Notes: generated from the letters alone by a model not told the origin. Shown: positions 8,891-17,277, numbered from the stretch's first letter. The stretch: DNA of 64,000 nt from Mesorhizobium sp. (GCA_027492275.1 JAPUFC010000044.1:1-64000), one strand, 5' to 3'. Translations and numbers: made by a program.

Positions 8891-9013
8891 ATGCGGTCGA
8901 CCTGGAAGACGGATCTGGCGCTGTTTTCGGCGGCCATCATCGCCACGGCGATGGTGCTGGGCGCCAATGTGAGCTTCGCCGAAGTGATGAACACGGTGCT
9001 GCGCGCCCATTGA
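8891..9013 (+). CDS. Hypothetical 40-residue single-pass or secreted peptide
   Basis: The ATG at 8891 is preceded by GGAGAGGG with a 3-nt spacer. The product MRSTWKTDLALFSAAIIATA continues with MVLGANVSFAEV and ends in RAH. It is a basic start followed by one hydrophobic stretch that could be a signal peptide (cleavage after SFA) or a membrane anchor. No family is recognised. It lies after a 212-nt AT-rich intergenic stretch that also holds the divergent L,D-transpeptidase promoter. Support is the ribosome-binding site and signal-like composition only. Confidence 0.4.
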   Translation: MRSTWKTDLALFSAAIIATAMVLGANVSFAEVMNTVLRAH

Positions 9014-9281
9014 ACCTTCGCGGCCCTTGTGCGCGCAAACAATCCAGCAGGCATGCCATGATCCATCACCAGTTGCATCTCGTCCGGCCCGACCGCGTTC
9101 AGCGGGCCCTGCCGCGCCGTCTTCTGGCCGGCGAGTTTTTTGCGCCCTGCCGGCGCTCGGAGCCGGTGACCATGGGGCCGACGCGCCGGCCGCTCGATCG
9201 CTGAGCCGCAGCCGGCGCCAGCCCCCTTTACAAACGGCGCGACGAAGCGATTGATGTCGCCTCGTCAGGAGCCCGTCGCCG

Positions 9282-9905
9282 ATGTCATTCGAAAGCTGGT
9301 TAGCCTTTGCCGCCGCCTCGACGGTGCTGCTGGTCATACCCGGACCGACGATCCTGCTCGTCGTATCCTACGCGCTGGGGCAGGGCTGGCGCACGGCGCT
9401 GCCCATGGCCGCCGGCGTCGCGCTCGGCGACTTCACGGCGATGACGCTGTCCATGCTGGGCATCGGCGCGCTGCTCGCCACCTCGGCCACGATTTTTACC
9501 GTGCTCAAATGGATCGGCGCAGCCTATCTCGTCTATCTCGGCATCAAGCTCTTCCGGGCCGGGGGGACGCTCGAAGCGCCTCCGCGCACCGAGCGCAGCA
9601 CCGCCGTGACGATGGTGGCGCATGCCTGGCTGGTGACGGCGCTGAATCCGAAGAGCATCACCTTCTTCGTGGCCTTTCTGCCGCAGTTCATCGACCGCCA
9701 CGGCGATTTCTGGACGCAGATGGCGATCTTCGAGGCGACCTTCCTGGCGCTGGCCTTCCTCAACGCCTTCGGCTACGCGCTGGCGGCGGCGCGGGCGCGC
9801 GCGCTGGTGGGCAGTCCGCGCGCGATCCGCGCCTTCAACCGCACCGGCGGCACGCTGCTGGTGGGCGCCGGCGTGGCGAGCGTCGCCATCCGGACCAACG
9901 GCTGA
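9282..9905 (+). CDS. LysE/RhtB-family amino acid exporter
   Basis: A 207-residue protein with about six hydrophobic segments and the family motifs PGPTILLVVSYALGQGWR (residues 20-37), GAAYLVYLGIKLFR near residue 78, and ALNPKSITFFVAFLPQFI near residue 122. These proteins export amino acids or derivatives such as lysine, threonine and homoserine lactone; the substrate is not deducible. The stop lies 9 nt before the xylulokinase start, so the two are probably co-transcribed. The 268 nt upstream (9014-9281) hold no convincing gene. Confidence 0.9.
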   Translation: MSFESWLAFAAASTVLLVIPGPTILLVVSYALGQGWRTALPMAAGVALGDFTAMTLSMLGIGALLATSATIFTVLKWIGAAYLVYLGIKLFRAGGTLEAPPRTERSTAVTMVAHAWLVTALNPKSITFFVAFLPQFIDRHGDFWTQMAIFEATFLALAFLNAFGYALAAARARALVGSPRAIRAFNRTGGTLLVGAGVASVAIRTNG

Positions 9906-9914
9906 GGACGGCGC

Positions 9915-11366
9915 ATGTATCTCGGCATCGACATCGGCACCTCCAGCATCAAGGCCCTGCTGATCGACGGCGATCAGGCGGTGCGCGGCTCGGTGTCGGC
10001 GCCGCTTTCCGTATCGCGGCCGCGGCACGGATGGTCGGAGCAGGACCCCGCCGACTGGATCGCCGCCGCCGGTCAGGCGCTGGACGCGCTGAAGCGCGAC
10101 CATGCGGCCGCCCTGTCGGCGGTGCGCGGCATCGGCCTGTCCGGCCAGATGCACGGTGCGACGCTGCTCGGCGATCGCGACGAGGTGCTGCGGCCGTGCA
10201 TCCTGTGGAACGACACGCGCGCGCATGAGGAGGCGGCGGCGCTGGACGCCGATCCCCGCTTCCGCCAGGTGACCGGCAACATCGTCTTCCCAGGCTTCAC
10301 CGCGCCCAAGCTCCTCTGGGTGAAGAGGCACGAGCCTTCGGTGTTTTCGGCGGTGCGCCGGGTGCTCCTGCCCAAGGATTTCCTGCGCCTGTGGCTGACC
10401 GGCGAGCATGCCTCGGACATGTCCGACGCATCGGGCACCTCCTGGCTGGACGTTTCCGCGCGGCGCTGGTCTGCCGAGCTGCTCGCCGCGACCGACCTGT
10501 CCGAGCGGCAGATGCCCAGGCTGGTGGAAGGCACCGAGCCCTCCGGCGTGCTGCGCGCCGATCTCGCGGCGCGCTGGGGGCTGGGCTCCGGCGTCGTGGT
10601 GGCCGGCGGGGCGGGCGACAACGCCGCCACCGCCTGCGGGCTCGGCGTGACGCGGCCCGGTGATGCCTTCGTGTCGCTCGGCACGTCGGGCGTGCTGTTC
10701 GCGGCCAACGCCTCCTACATGCCGAACCCGCAAAGCGCGGTGCATACGTTCTGCCACGCCATGCCCGACGCGTGGCACCAGATGGGCGTCATCCTGTCGG
10801 CCACCGATTCGCTCAACTGGCTGTCGGGCATCTCGGGCAAGAGCGCGCACGAGCTCGACGCGCTGGTCGGCGGGCGGCTGAAAGCCCCGTCGGGCGTGAC
10901 CTTCCTGCCCTATATCTCCGGCGAGCGCACACCGCACAACGATGCCGACATACGCGGGGTGTTTGCCGGCCTGTCGCGGGAGACGGAGCTGGCCGGCCTG
11001 GCGCAGGGGGTGATGGAGGGCGTCGCGTTCGCGTTCCGCGATTGCCTCGAGGCCTTGAAGGCCGCCGGCACGCAGCCGACGCGCGCGCTCGCGGCCGGCG
11101 GCGGCTCGCGGTCGCGCTACTGGCTGGAAGCCATCGCCACGGCCTTGGAGATTCCCGTCGACGTTCCGGCCGAGGGCGATTTCGGCGCAGCGTTCGGCGC
11201 GGCCCGCCTGGGGCTGATCGCGTCGGAGAAGGTCGATCCGCCGGCCGTCTGCGCGCCGCCCGCCGTCGCCGAGACGATCGATCCGGACCGCGCGCTGGAA
11301 GCGGCCTATGCCGATGCCTACCGGCGATACCGCGCGCTCTATCCCGCCGTCAAAGGCGTAGCCTGA
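9915..11366 (+). CDS. xylB: Xylulokinase
   Basis: A 483-residue FGGY-family carbohydrate kinase that phosphorylates D-xylulose to xylulose 5-phosphate. It begins YLGIDIGTSSIKALLID (ATP phosphate-1 motif) and has SGQMHGATLLG, the xylulokinase-typical substrate segment, near residue 77. PCILWNDTRAHEE, GAGDNAATACG, SLGTSGVLFA and the C-terminal AAGGGSRSRYWLEAIA complete the family pattern. Length and motif order are typical. It follows the LysE gene by 9 nt. No xylose isomerase or sugar transporter is adjacent, so its pathway partner lies elsewhere. Confidence 0.93.
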   Translation: MYLGIDIGTSSIKALLIDGDQAVRGSVSAPLSVSRPRHGWSEQDPADWIAAAGQALDALKRDHAAALSAVRGIGLSGQMHGATLLGDRDEVLRPCILWNDTRAHEEAAALDADPRFRQVTGNIVFPGFTAPKLLWVKRHEPSVFSAVRRVLLPKDFLRLWLTGEHASDMSDASGTSWLDVSARRWSAELLAATDLSERQMPRLVEGTEPSGVLRADLAARWGLGSGVVVAGGAGDNAATACGLGVTRPGDAFVSLGTSGVLFAANASYMPNPQSAVHTFCHAMPDAWHQMGVILSATDSLNWLSGISGKSAHELDALVGGRLKAPSGVTFLPYISGERTPHNDADIRGVFAGLSRETELAGLAQGVMEGVAFAFRDCLEALKAAGTQPTRALAAGGGSRSRYWLEAIATALEIPVDVPAEGDFGAAFGAARLGLIASEKVDPPAVCAPPAVAETIDPDRALEAAYADAYRRYRALYPAVKGVA

Positions 11367-11412
11367 CGATTCCCGAAAACCCGGGCCACGCTTTCCAAAA
11401 CCCGGGCGGATC

Positions 11413-11431
11413 GCGAAAAACCGATTTTCGC
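11413..11431. terminator. Possible hairpin downstream of xylB
   Basis: GCGAAAA and TTTTCGC form a 7-bp stem with a 5-nt loop 46 nt after the xylB stop, preceded by two direct copies of AAAACCCGGGC (11376-11386 and 11397-11407). There is no T-tract, so a terminator role is weakly supported. Confidence 0.2.
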
Positions 11432-11526
11432 AGACGTCTTATTCCCGACATGCGGGTGCCTTCGGCCTGTCATGGAACGGGAGTATGGTTGCGGGCATGA
11501 ACAATCCATCCGGCGAGGACTTTCCC

Positions 11527-11709
11527 ATGTCCGACCGACAGGCCCAGCATCCGGCGGCGGGTTCCATCGTGGACCGCCTGTTCGACATGCCCGTCGAAGA
11601 GACCGAGATTCCGGAATGGGATGCGGCCGTCTCGCGGCGGCTCGAACGCAGCATCGCCGACATGATGCGCGCCGCGCTTCGTGACGCTCCCGAAAAGCGC
11701 ACGGCGTAG
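11527..11709 (+). CDS. Small hypothetical soluble protein
   Basis: The frame is open from an ATG at 11485, but the ATG at 11527 has the best ribosome-binding site (GGCGAGGA, 7-nt spacer). It would give a 60-residue acidic/amphipathic protein starting MSDRQAQHPAAGSIVDRLFD and ending EKRTA. The sequence SRRLERSIADMMRAALRDA looks helical. No family is recognised. It ends 4 nt before the convergent deaminase gene. Confidence 0.45.
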   Translation: MSDRQAQHPAAGSIVDRLFDMPVEETEIPEWDAAVSRRLERSIADMMRAALRDAPEKRTA

Positions 11710-11713
11710 AGCG

Positions 11714-12307
11714 TCAGCCGAGCGGGATGTCGTTGCCGCCCTTGCCCGCCTGGTATCGCGCCGACAGGTCGTCGTAGCGCGCGGCGATGTCCGCCATGCG
11801 CAGCTCCAGCGGATCGCGTTCGGCCGGCGGCAGCGCGCGCACCAGCCGGCGCAGCGGATTGCTCTTCCAGTAGGCGTTCTCGGCCCGGTAGCCGCCGGGA
11901 TCGAGGCGAAAGACCTCCTTCAGGATCTTCAGGTCGTGCGGGATGGCGAAGCTGTCGCGCGAATCCTCGTGGCTGAAGAGGTAGTAGAAATTGTCGAAGC
12001 CGGTCCAGGTGATCGCCGACAGGCAGAGCGAGCACGGCTCGTGGGTGGCCAGGAAGACGCAGTCCTTCGTGTCCGGTCGGTCGGCCTTCGGCATCTCGTA
12101 GAACCGCTTCAGGCAATGCACCTCGCCGTGCCAGAGCGGGTTCTCGATCTCGTTGTTGGTCTCGGCCACGACAAGCGAGAGATCGTCCTTGCGCAGGATG
12201 GCGGCGCCGAACAGCTTGTTGCCGGCGGCGGTGCCCGCTTCCGTCTTCGGCAGGATATCGCGCTCGATAACGTCGAACAGCCGGTGGATCAGCGCGGCGC
12301 CGGCCAT
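11714..12307 (-). CDS. Nucleoside/nucleobase deaminase of the cytidine deaminase-like fold
   Basis: A 197-residue zinc hydrolase. WHGEVHC supplies the zinc His and catalytic Glu (HGE in place of the usual HAE), and HEPCSLCLSAITW the two zinc cysteines (PCxxC). The fold deaminates guanine, adenine (tRNA), cytosine or related rings. It is the last gene of the minus-strand operon that begins with puuE-uraD, starting 1 nt after the allA stop. A role in purine or ureide catabolism is therefore likely, but it is distinct from the guaD-type guanine deaminase at 24745-26058, so its substrate is unknown. The extra C-terminal 70 residues are longer than in small deaminases. Confidence 0.8.
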   Translation of the reverse strand: MAGAALIHRLFDVIERDILPKTEAGTAAGNKLFGAAILRKDDLSLVVAETNNEIENPLWHGEVHCLKRFYEMPKADRPDTKDCVFLATHEPCSLCLSAITWTGFDNFYYLFSHEDSRDSFAIPHDLKILKEVFRLDPGGYRAENAYWKSNPLRRLVRALPPAERDPLELRMADIAARYDDLSARYQAGKGGNDIPLG

Positions 12308-12308
12308 C

Positions 12309-12812
12309 TCAGATCGGCTCCGGCAGGCGGATGTCGTAGGCGTGCGAGAAATGGAACTCCTCCACGTTGGAGCCGTCGCCGCCGCGATCGACCACCACGA
12401 AATCCTGCGGCTCGCCGATGGGGGTCAAGACGGCGTGCCATGTGTTGCGACGGTAGTTCACCCCTTGTCCCGGCGCGGTGAGGAAAGCTTGCGGCTCGCC
12501 GGGGCCTTCGGGCGTGTCCGGGCAGACGATCACCACGAACGGGCGCGGCGCCAGCGGTATGAAGGCCTGGCTGCCCAGCGGGTGGCGCTCCACCATGGCG
12601 AGCCTCAGCGGGAAATCATAGGGCGTGCCGCGGAAGATGCTGACCAGCACGCGCGCGTTCGGCCCCTCGGCCTCCACCCGCGCGAGGTCGTGGTAGCGCA
12701 TGCATTTTCCGCCGTTGATCGGGAAGTGGTCGGCACCGTCGGTCCCGATCACGTCGCCGAAGGCAGCGAAAGAGGGGGCCGTCAGAGAGGTTGCCGTGAT
12801 CGTCCTCGTCAT
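12309..12812 (-). CDS. allA: Ureidoglycolate lyase
   Basis: A 167-residue cupin-fold enzyme that splits (S)-ureidoglycolate into glyoxylate and urea, the last step of allantoin breakdown. The start MTRTITATSLTAPSFAAFGD is chosen because the 26 upstream in-frame residues are merely a translated intergenic repeat. Family features include NGGKCMRYHDLARVE near residue 33, FRGTPYDFPLRLAMVERHPL and GQGVNYRRNTWHAVLTPIG with metal/substrate His. The ribosome-binding site GGAGGGGG is supplied by the end of that repeat. It is followed 1 nt later by the deaminase and preceded by allE. Confidence 0.92.
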   Translation of the reverse strand: MTRTITATSLTAPSFAAFGDVIGTDGADHFPINGGKCMRYHDLARVEAEGPNARVLVSIFRGTPYDFPLRLAMVERHPLGSQAFIPLAPRPFVVIVCPDTPEGPGEPQAFLTAPGQGVNYRRNTWHAVLTPIGEPQDFVVVDRGGDGSNVEEFHFSHAYDIRLPEPI

Positions 12813-12814
12813 CG

Positions 12815-12930
12815 CGCCCCCTCCGTCCCTTCGGGCCACCTCCCCCGTGAACGGGGGAGGATATGGCGTCGCGGCCGGCATCTCCTCCACTGCGAAGCGG
12901 GGGAGCTGGCGCGAAGCGACGGAGGGGGCG
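12815..12930. repeat. Composite inverted-end repeat, copy 1
   Basis: The ends are perfect 13-bp inverted repeats (CGCCCCCTCCGTC and its complement). Inside are two hairpin modules: CCTCCCCC-GTGAAC-GGGGGAGG near the left and a CTGCGAAGC-type module near the right. The copy lies between allE and allA in the minus operon. Four related copies occur in this window; this one has the orientation shared with copies 4 and 5. Confidence 0.85.
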
Positions 12931-12938
12931 TCACGAGC

Positions 12939-13766
12939 TCAACCCCACACTCCGCCGAGCTTCGCATGGCGGTTCACGTCCTTGTAGAGCAGATAGCGGA
13001 ACGTTGCCGGCCCGCCGGCATAGCAGGCCTGCGGGCAGAAGGCGCGCAGCCACATGAAATCGCCGGCCTCGACCTCCACCCAGTCCTGGTTCAGCCGGTA
13101 GACCGCCTTGCCCTCCAGCACGTAGAGCCCATGCTCCATCACATGTGTCTCGGCGAAGGGAATGACCGCGCCGGGCTCCAGCGTGACGATGGTGACATGC
13201 ATGTCGTGGCGCATGTCGTCGGGATCGACGAAGCGCGTCGTCGCCCAGCGTCCGGCCGTCCCCGGCATGGAAAGCGGCGTCACGTCCTGCTCGTTGCGGA
13301 ACAGCGGCGGCGGCACGTCGATGCCCTCGACGCGCTCGTAGCGTTTCCTGATCCAGTGGAAGCGCGCCGGTTCCGCGCCGCCGTTGCGCAACGTCCAGCC
13401 GCTCGACGGCGGCAGGTAGGCGTAGCCGCCCGGCTGCAGGCGGTGGCTTTCGCCGCCGACCGAGACCGTTGCCTCGCCCTCCATCAGGAACAGCACGCCT
13501 TCGGCTTCGGCGTCGGGCTCCGGCCTGTCCGACCCGCCGCCCGGCTGCACTTCCATGATGTATTGCGAAAAGGTCTCGGCGAAGCCGGACAGGGGCCGGG
13601 CGATGATCCAGGCTCTTGTCTTCTCCCAGAAGGGCAGCGCGCTGGTGACGATGTCGCGCATGACGCCCTTCGGGATGACCGCATAGGCCTCGGTGAAGAC
13701 GGCGCGGCCGGTCAGCAGGTCGCTCTGGGGTGGATGGCCGCCATGCGGCGCCTGATAGTGCGGCAT
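12939..13766 (-). CDS. allE: (S)-ureidoglycine aminohydrolase (bicupin)
   Basis: A 275-residue double-cupin protein that releases ammonia from ureidoglycine to give (S)-ureidoglycolate, the substrate of AllA. The N-terminal cupin includes GVLFLMEGEATVSVGGESH and LQPGGYAYLPPSSGW. The C-terminal, metal-binding cupin includes HDMHVTIVTLEPGAVIPFAE, THVMEHGLYVLEGKAVYRLN (His and Glu ligands) and GDFMWLRAFCPQACYAGG. It lies 9 nt downstream of the puuE-uraD stop, in the same operon. A repeat copy separates it from allA. Confidence 0.92.
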   Translation of the reverse strand: MPHYQAPHGGHPPQSDLLTGRAVFTEAYAVIPKGVMRDIVTSALPFWEKTRAWIIARPLSGFAETFSQYIMEVQPGGGSDRPEPDAEAEGVLFLMEGEATVSVGGESHRLQPGGYAYLPPSSGWTLRNGGAEPARFHWIRKRYERVEGIDVPPPLFRNEQDVTPLSMPGTAGRWATTRFVDPDDMRHDMHVTIVTLEPGAVIPFAETHVMEHGLYVLEGKAVYRLNQDWVEVEAGDFMWLRAFCPQACYAGGPATFRYLLYKDVNRHAKLGGVWG

Positions 13767-13775
13767 CGTCGTTCC

Positions 13776-15206
13776 CTACGAGGGCAGCATGTCCGTCAGC
13801 CGCAGCAGCGCGATGCGCTCGACCTGGCGGCAGGCGGTGTCGAATTCGGTGGTGCTGTCGTTGCCGATGCGCGCCTCGAAGGCCGACAGGATCTCGGCCT
13901 TGCTCCGCCCCTTCACCGCGATGATGAAGGGGAAGCCGAATTTTTCCACATAGGCGTCGTTGAGCCGCGAGAAGGTCTCGCGCTCGGCGTCGGTCAGGGC
14001 GTCCAGCCCGGCCGATGCCTGCTCGCGCGCCGAATCCGGCGTCAGCCGCCGGGCGGCGGCCAGCTTTCCGGCCAGGTCGGGATGGGCGTTGAGCACGCCG
14101 AGCCGCTCGTCTTGCGAGGCCGAACGGAAGACGCGCGCCAGCGCGTTGTGCAGCCCGCCGGCGCTGTCGTGGGCGGGGCCCAGCTCCAGCGCGAAGGCGC
14201 GCTCGGCGATCCAGGGCGAATGCTCGAAGACGCCGCCGAATCTTTCCACGAATTCCTGCCGCCCCATCCGCGACGGGCGCAGCGCCGGCGCGCGATAGGG
14301 GTGCCGCTCGCGCCAGTGGTTGGCGATGTCGATGCGGCGCGGCGTCCAGGCACGGTCGTGCGATCGCACGTAGTCGACGAAGCGGCGCAGGGCCTCGACG
14401 CGGCCGGGCCGGCCGACGAGCCGGCAATGCAGGCCGACGCTCATCATCTTGGGCGCGCCCGCCTCGCCCTCGCGATAGAGGGCGTCGAAGCTGTCCTTCA
14501 GATAGGTGAAGAACTGGTCGCCCGAACTGAACCCCTGCGGGGTGGCGAAGCGCATGTCGTTGGCGTCGAGCGTATAGGGGACGATCAGTTGCGGCGCGAT
14601 CGGACCGCCGTGACCGTCATGGTCGAGCCAGTAGGGCAGGTCGTCGTCATAGGTGTCGGAGATGTAGGCGAAGCCGTGTTCGGCGGCGAGACGCACGGTG
14701 TTCACCGAGGTGCGGCCCGTGTACCATCCCTGCGGGCGCTGGCCGGTGACTTCCTCATGCAGGCGGATGGCCTCGATCATGTCGGCGCGCTCGGCCTCCA
14801 TGCCGTGCTCGCGATAGTCGATCCATCTCAGCCCGTGCGAGGCGATCTCCCAGCCTGCCTCCTGCATGGCGGCGAGCTGGTCGGGCGAGCGGGCCAGCGC
14901 GGTCGCCACGCCGTAGCAGGTCGGCGCGATGCCGGCTTCGCGAAACAGCCGAAGCAGCCGCCAGAAGCCGGCGCGCGCGCCATATTCATAGATGGATTCC
15001 ATGTTCCAGTGGCGCAGGCCCGCCCAGGGCTGCGCGCCGACGATCTCGGACAGGAAGGCTTCGGACGCGGCGTCGCCATGCAGCACGCAGTTCTCGCCGC
15101 CTTCCTCGTAGTTGACGACGAACTGCACCGCGACGAACGCGCCGCCGGGCCATTTCGGGTCGGGCGGATTGGCGCCGTAGCCGCGCATGTCTCGAACGTA
15201 TCGCAT
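13776..15206 (-). CDS. puuE-uraD: Bifunctional allantoinase (PuuE type) / OHCU decarboxylase (UraD) fusion
   Basis: A 476-residue fusion. Residues 1-305 are a cofactor-independent allantoinase of the polysaccharide-deacetylase fold (MRYVRDMRGYGANPPDPKWP, FVVNYEEGGE, EIASHGLRWIDY, TGRTSVNT). It opens allantoin to allantoate. Residues 310-476 are OHCU decarboxylase (RMGRQEFVERFGGVFEHSPW, LGVLNAHPDLAGKLA with its catalytic His, GFPFIIAVKGRS), which converts OHCU to (S)-allantoin. The fusion joins consecutive steps of urate breakdown. The start at 15206 matches family N-termini; the frame stays open upstream to 15461 without homology. It heads the minus operon and diverges from uraH across 178 nt. 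Confidence 0.93.
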   Translation of the reverse strand: MRYVRDMRGYGANPPDPKWPGGAFVAVQFVVNYEEGGENCVLHGDAASEAFLSEIVGAQPWAGLRHWNMESIYEYGARAGFWRLLRLFREAGIAPTCYGVATALARSPDQLAAMQEAGWEIASHGLRWIDYREHGMEAERADMIEAIRLHEEVTGQRPQGWYTGRTSVNTVRLAAEHGFAYISDTYDDDLPYWLDHDGHGGPIAPQLIVPYTLDANDMRFATPQGFSSGDQFFTYLKDSFDALYREGEAGAPKMMSVGLHCRLVGRPGRVEALRRFVDYVRSHDRAWTPRRIDIANHWRERHPYRAPALRPSRMGRQEFVERFGGVFEHSPWIAERAFALELGPAHDSAGGLHNALARVFRSASQDERLGVLNAHPDLAGKLAAARRLTPDSAREQASAGLDALTDAERETFSRLNDAYVEKFGFPFIIAVKGRSKAEILSAFEARIGNDSTTEFDTACRQVERIALLRLTDMLPS

Positions 15207-15259
15207 CGACGGAAAAGTCCTCCATGGCCAGGATAGACAAAGGGCAGGCAAAGATTGCC

Positions 15260-15278
15260 TCGAAAATTTTTGAAAGTC
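15260..15278. promoter_or_regulatory. Candidate operator shared with the lysR/puuD intergenic region
   Basis: TCGAAAATTTTTGAAAGTC lies between the divergent puuE-uraD and uraH starts. The region between lysR and puuD carries TCGGATTTTTTTGAAAGTC at 23250-23268, identical at 16 of 19 positions and on the same strand. The left part, TCGAAAATTTTTGA, is nearly palindromic. The AT-rich block stands out in GC-rich DNA. LysR-type regulators usually bind such T-rich/A-rich partly palindromic sites in divergent promoters, so the LysR protein at 22291-23211 is the natural candidate. Confidence 0.5.
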
Positions 15279-15384
15279 TTTTGGCCGGCGCCGGCTTCTT
15301 TGGGCCCTTATGCGTCGCCTTGAATTGGCGCACAATTCGTTCACACTGGACGCAAGCACCCACGCTGCGGGCAAGAGGATGTCT

Positions 15385-15780
15385 ATGGCGAAGGCAGAGC
15401 GGATGGAACCGGGGGAGGCGAAGGCGGAAGGCGGGCGGCTGACCACGCATGTGCTCGACACGGCGCTTGGCAGGCCCGCGGCCGGGCTCCGGATCGCGCT
15501 CTATTCGGTGAAGGGGAATTCGCATCGCAAGATCAAGGACGTCGTCACCAATGCCGACGGACGGTGCGACGCGCCGCTGCTGGAGGGCAGGGATTTCCGG
15601 GCCGGGCAGTACGAGCTCGTCTTCTTCGCCGGCGACTATCTGCGCGCCGGCGCTGCCGCCTTGCCGGAACCGCTGTTCCTCGACCAGATCCCGATCCGCT
15701 TCGGCATGGCGGAGGCGGCGCACTATCATGTGCCGCTGCTGATCTCGCCCTTCGGCTATTCGACCTATCGGGGGAGCTGA
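15385..15780 (+). CDS. uraH: 5-hydroxyisourate hydrolase (transthyretin-like)
   Basis: A 131-residue transthyretin-related enzyme that hydrolyses 5-hydroxyisourate to OHCU. The family marks are all present: [19 protein letters not shown] near the start (His in THVLD), the central [16 protein letters not shown], and the C-terminal YRGS tetrapeptide that closes the active site. ATGs at 15379 and 15385 are in frame; AAGAGG at 15373-15378 is spaced better for the second. The stop is followed after 1 nt by xdhA. It is the first gene of the plus-strand purine operon. Confidence 0.93.
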   Translation: MAKAERMEPGEAKAEGGRLTTHVLDTALGRPAAGLRIALYSVKGNSHRKIKDVVTNADGRCDAPLLEGRDFRAGQYELVFFAGDYLRAGAAALPEPLFLDQIPIRFGMAEAAHYHVPLLISPFGYSTYRGS

Positions 15781-15781
15781 G

Positions 15782-17263
15782 ATGGGGTCGCGGACGGTCC
15801 GTCACGAAATCCGCTTCATCCTCAATGGCGAGTATGTCGCGCTGGCGGATGTGCGGCCCGACGAGACGCTGCTGGATTTCCTGCGCCTGCGCCGCTCGCT
15901 GCGCGGCACGAAGGAAGGCTGCGCGGAGGGCGATTGCGGGGCCTGCACGGTGCTGGTGGGGCGGCTGCATGGCGGCCGGCTGGTCTATGAGAGCGTCAAC
16001 GCCTGCATCCGCTTCCTCGGCTCGCTCGATGCGACCCATGTCGTGACGGTGGAGCATCTGAAGGGCGCGGACGGCCGGCTGCATCCCGTGCAGCAGGCGA
16101 TGGTCGATTTCCATGGCTCGCAATGCGGCTTCTGCACGCCGGGCTTCGTCATGTCGCTCTACGCGCTGTGGATGCGCGCGCCCGAGCCGTCCGACGCCGA
16201 AATCGAGACGGCGCTGCAGGGCAATCTCTGCCGCTGCACCGGCTACGAGGCCATCCTGCGCGCGGCCAGGGCGATCTCGTCCTATGGCAAGGCAGGCAGG
16301 GATGTGCTGAGCGTCGAACGGCAGGCGGTGACGGCCCGGCTCCAGGCCCTGAAGGACGGCGCGCGGGTGGAGATCGGCATAGGCGCCGGGCGGCTGGTCG
16401 TGCCGGCGGATGTGGACGATCTCGCCGCCCTGCTGGAGGCCGAGCCGAAGGCCACGGTCGTCGCCGGCTCGACCGATGTCGGGCTGTGGGTGACGAAGCA
16501 CATGCGCGCCATCGCGCCAGCCGTGTTCATCGGCGGGCTGGACGGGCTGAAAGGCGTATCCGAGCGCGACGGCGTGCTGAGCATCGGCGCGGGCGTCACC
16601 TATTCGGAAGCGTCCTCGCTGCTGGCGGAAAAGATTCCGGCGCTGGGGCCGCTGGTCGCGCGCATCGGCGGCGAGCAGGTGCGCAACATGGGCACGATCG
16701 GCGGCAACATCGCCAACGGCTCGCCCATCGGCGACACGCCGCCGCCGCTGATCGCGCTGGGAGCACGGCTCACGCTGCGCAAGGGGACGGCGCGGCGCAC
16801 CATCCCGCTGGAAGCGTTCTTCATCGCCTACGGCAAGCAGGATCGCCGGCCTGGCGAGTTCGTGGAAGCCGTGCATGTGCCGCTGCCGGTTGCGGACGAG
16901 ATCTTCGCCGTGCACAAGGTGACCAAGCGGCGCGACGAGGACATCACCGCGACGCTCGGCGCGTTCCTGCTGAAGCTGTCCGGCGACGGCACGGTCGAAA
17001 AGATCCGCATCGCCTATGGCGGCATGGCGGCGACGCCGAAGCGCGCGCATGCCGTCGAGGCGGCGCTGCTCGGCAAGGCCTGGACCGAGGCGGCCGTGAG
17101 GGAGGCGATGGACGCCTATCCGCAGGACTATTCGCCGCTGACCGACATGCGCGCGACGGCGCAATACCGCGCGCTGGCGGCGCGCAACCTCCTGATGCGG
17201 TTCTGGCTGGAGACGACGGGAACGAAAGCCCCGATCACCGTGAAACAGCACGAGGCGGCGTGA
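15782..17263 (+). CDS. xdhA: Xanthine dehydrogenase small subunit (2Fe-2S/FAD)
   Basis: A 493-residue subunit that carries electrons from the molybdenum subunit to NAD. The N-terminal ferredoxin-like domain has cluster cysteines in GCAEGDCGACTVLVG (about residues 46-60) plus NAC. The second helical domain has CGFCTPGFV and LCRCTGYEAI. The FAD domain begins near residue 200, with TVVAGSTDVGLWVTK and IGGEQVRNMGTIGGNIANGS. It is preceded 1 nt by uraH and followed by a repeat and then xdhB. The complex oxidises hypoxanthine and xanthine to urate in the cytoplasm. Confidence 0.95.
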   Translation: MGSRTVRHEIRFILNGEYVALADVRPDETLLDFLRLRRSLRGTKEGCAEGDCGACTVLVGRLHGGRLVYESVNACIRFLGSLDATHVVTVEHLKGADGRLHPVQQAMVDFHGSQCGFCTPGFVMSLYALWMRAPEPSDAEIETALQGNLCRCTGYEAILRAARAISSYGKAGRDVLSVERQAVTARLQALKDGARVEIGIGAGRLVVPADVDDLAALLEAEPKATVVAGSTDVGLWVTKHMRAIAPAVFIGGLDGLKGVSERDGVLSIGAGVTYSEASSLLAEKIPALGPLVARIGGEQVRNMGTIGGNIANGSPIGDTPPPLIALGARLTLRKGTARRTIPLEAFFIAYGKQDRRPGEFVEAVHVPLPVADEIFAVHKVTKRRDEDITATLGAFLLKLSGDGTVEKIRIAYGGMAATPKRAHAVEAALLGKAWTEAAVREAMDAYPQDYSPLTDMRATAQYRALAARNLLMRFWLETTGTKAPITVKQHEAA

Positions 17264-17277
17264 TGGATGTCGTGGCA

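Noticed and set aside
9058-9204. 48-residue ORF starting MIHHQLHLVRPDRVQRALPR
   Set aside because: No ribosome-binding site, no family resemblance and arginine-rich composition typical of noncoding GC-rich DNA.
12939-14427. 498-residue second minus-strand frame (12931-14427) overlapping allE and uraD
   Set aside because: Wrong frame relative to allE and uraD, which carry the family motifs; rich in Arg/Ala/Gly, as off-frame GC-rich translations are.
12153-15236. 1027-residue open frame on the plus strand across the allantoin operon
   Set aside because: It is antisense to four well-supported genes and has no family motif; long antisense frames are expected in GC-rich DNA.
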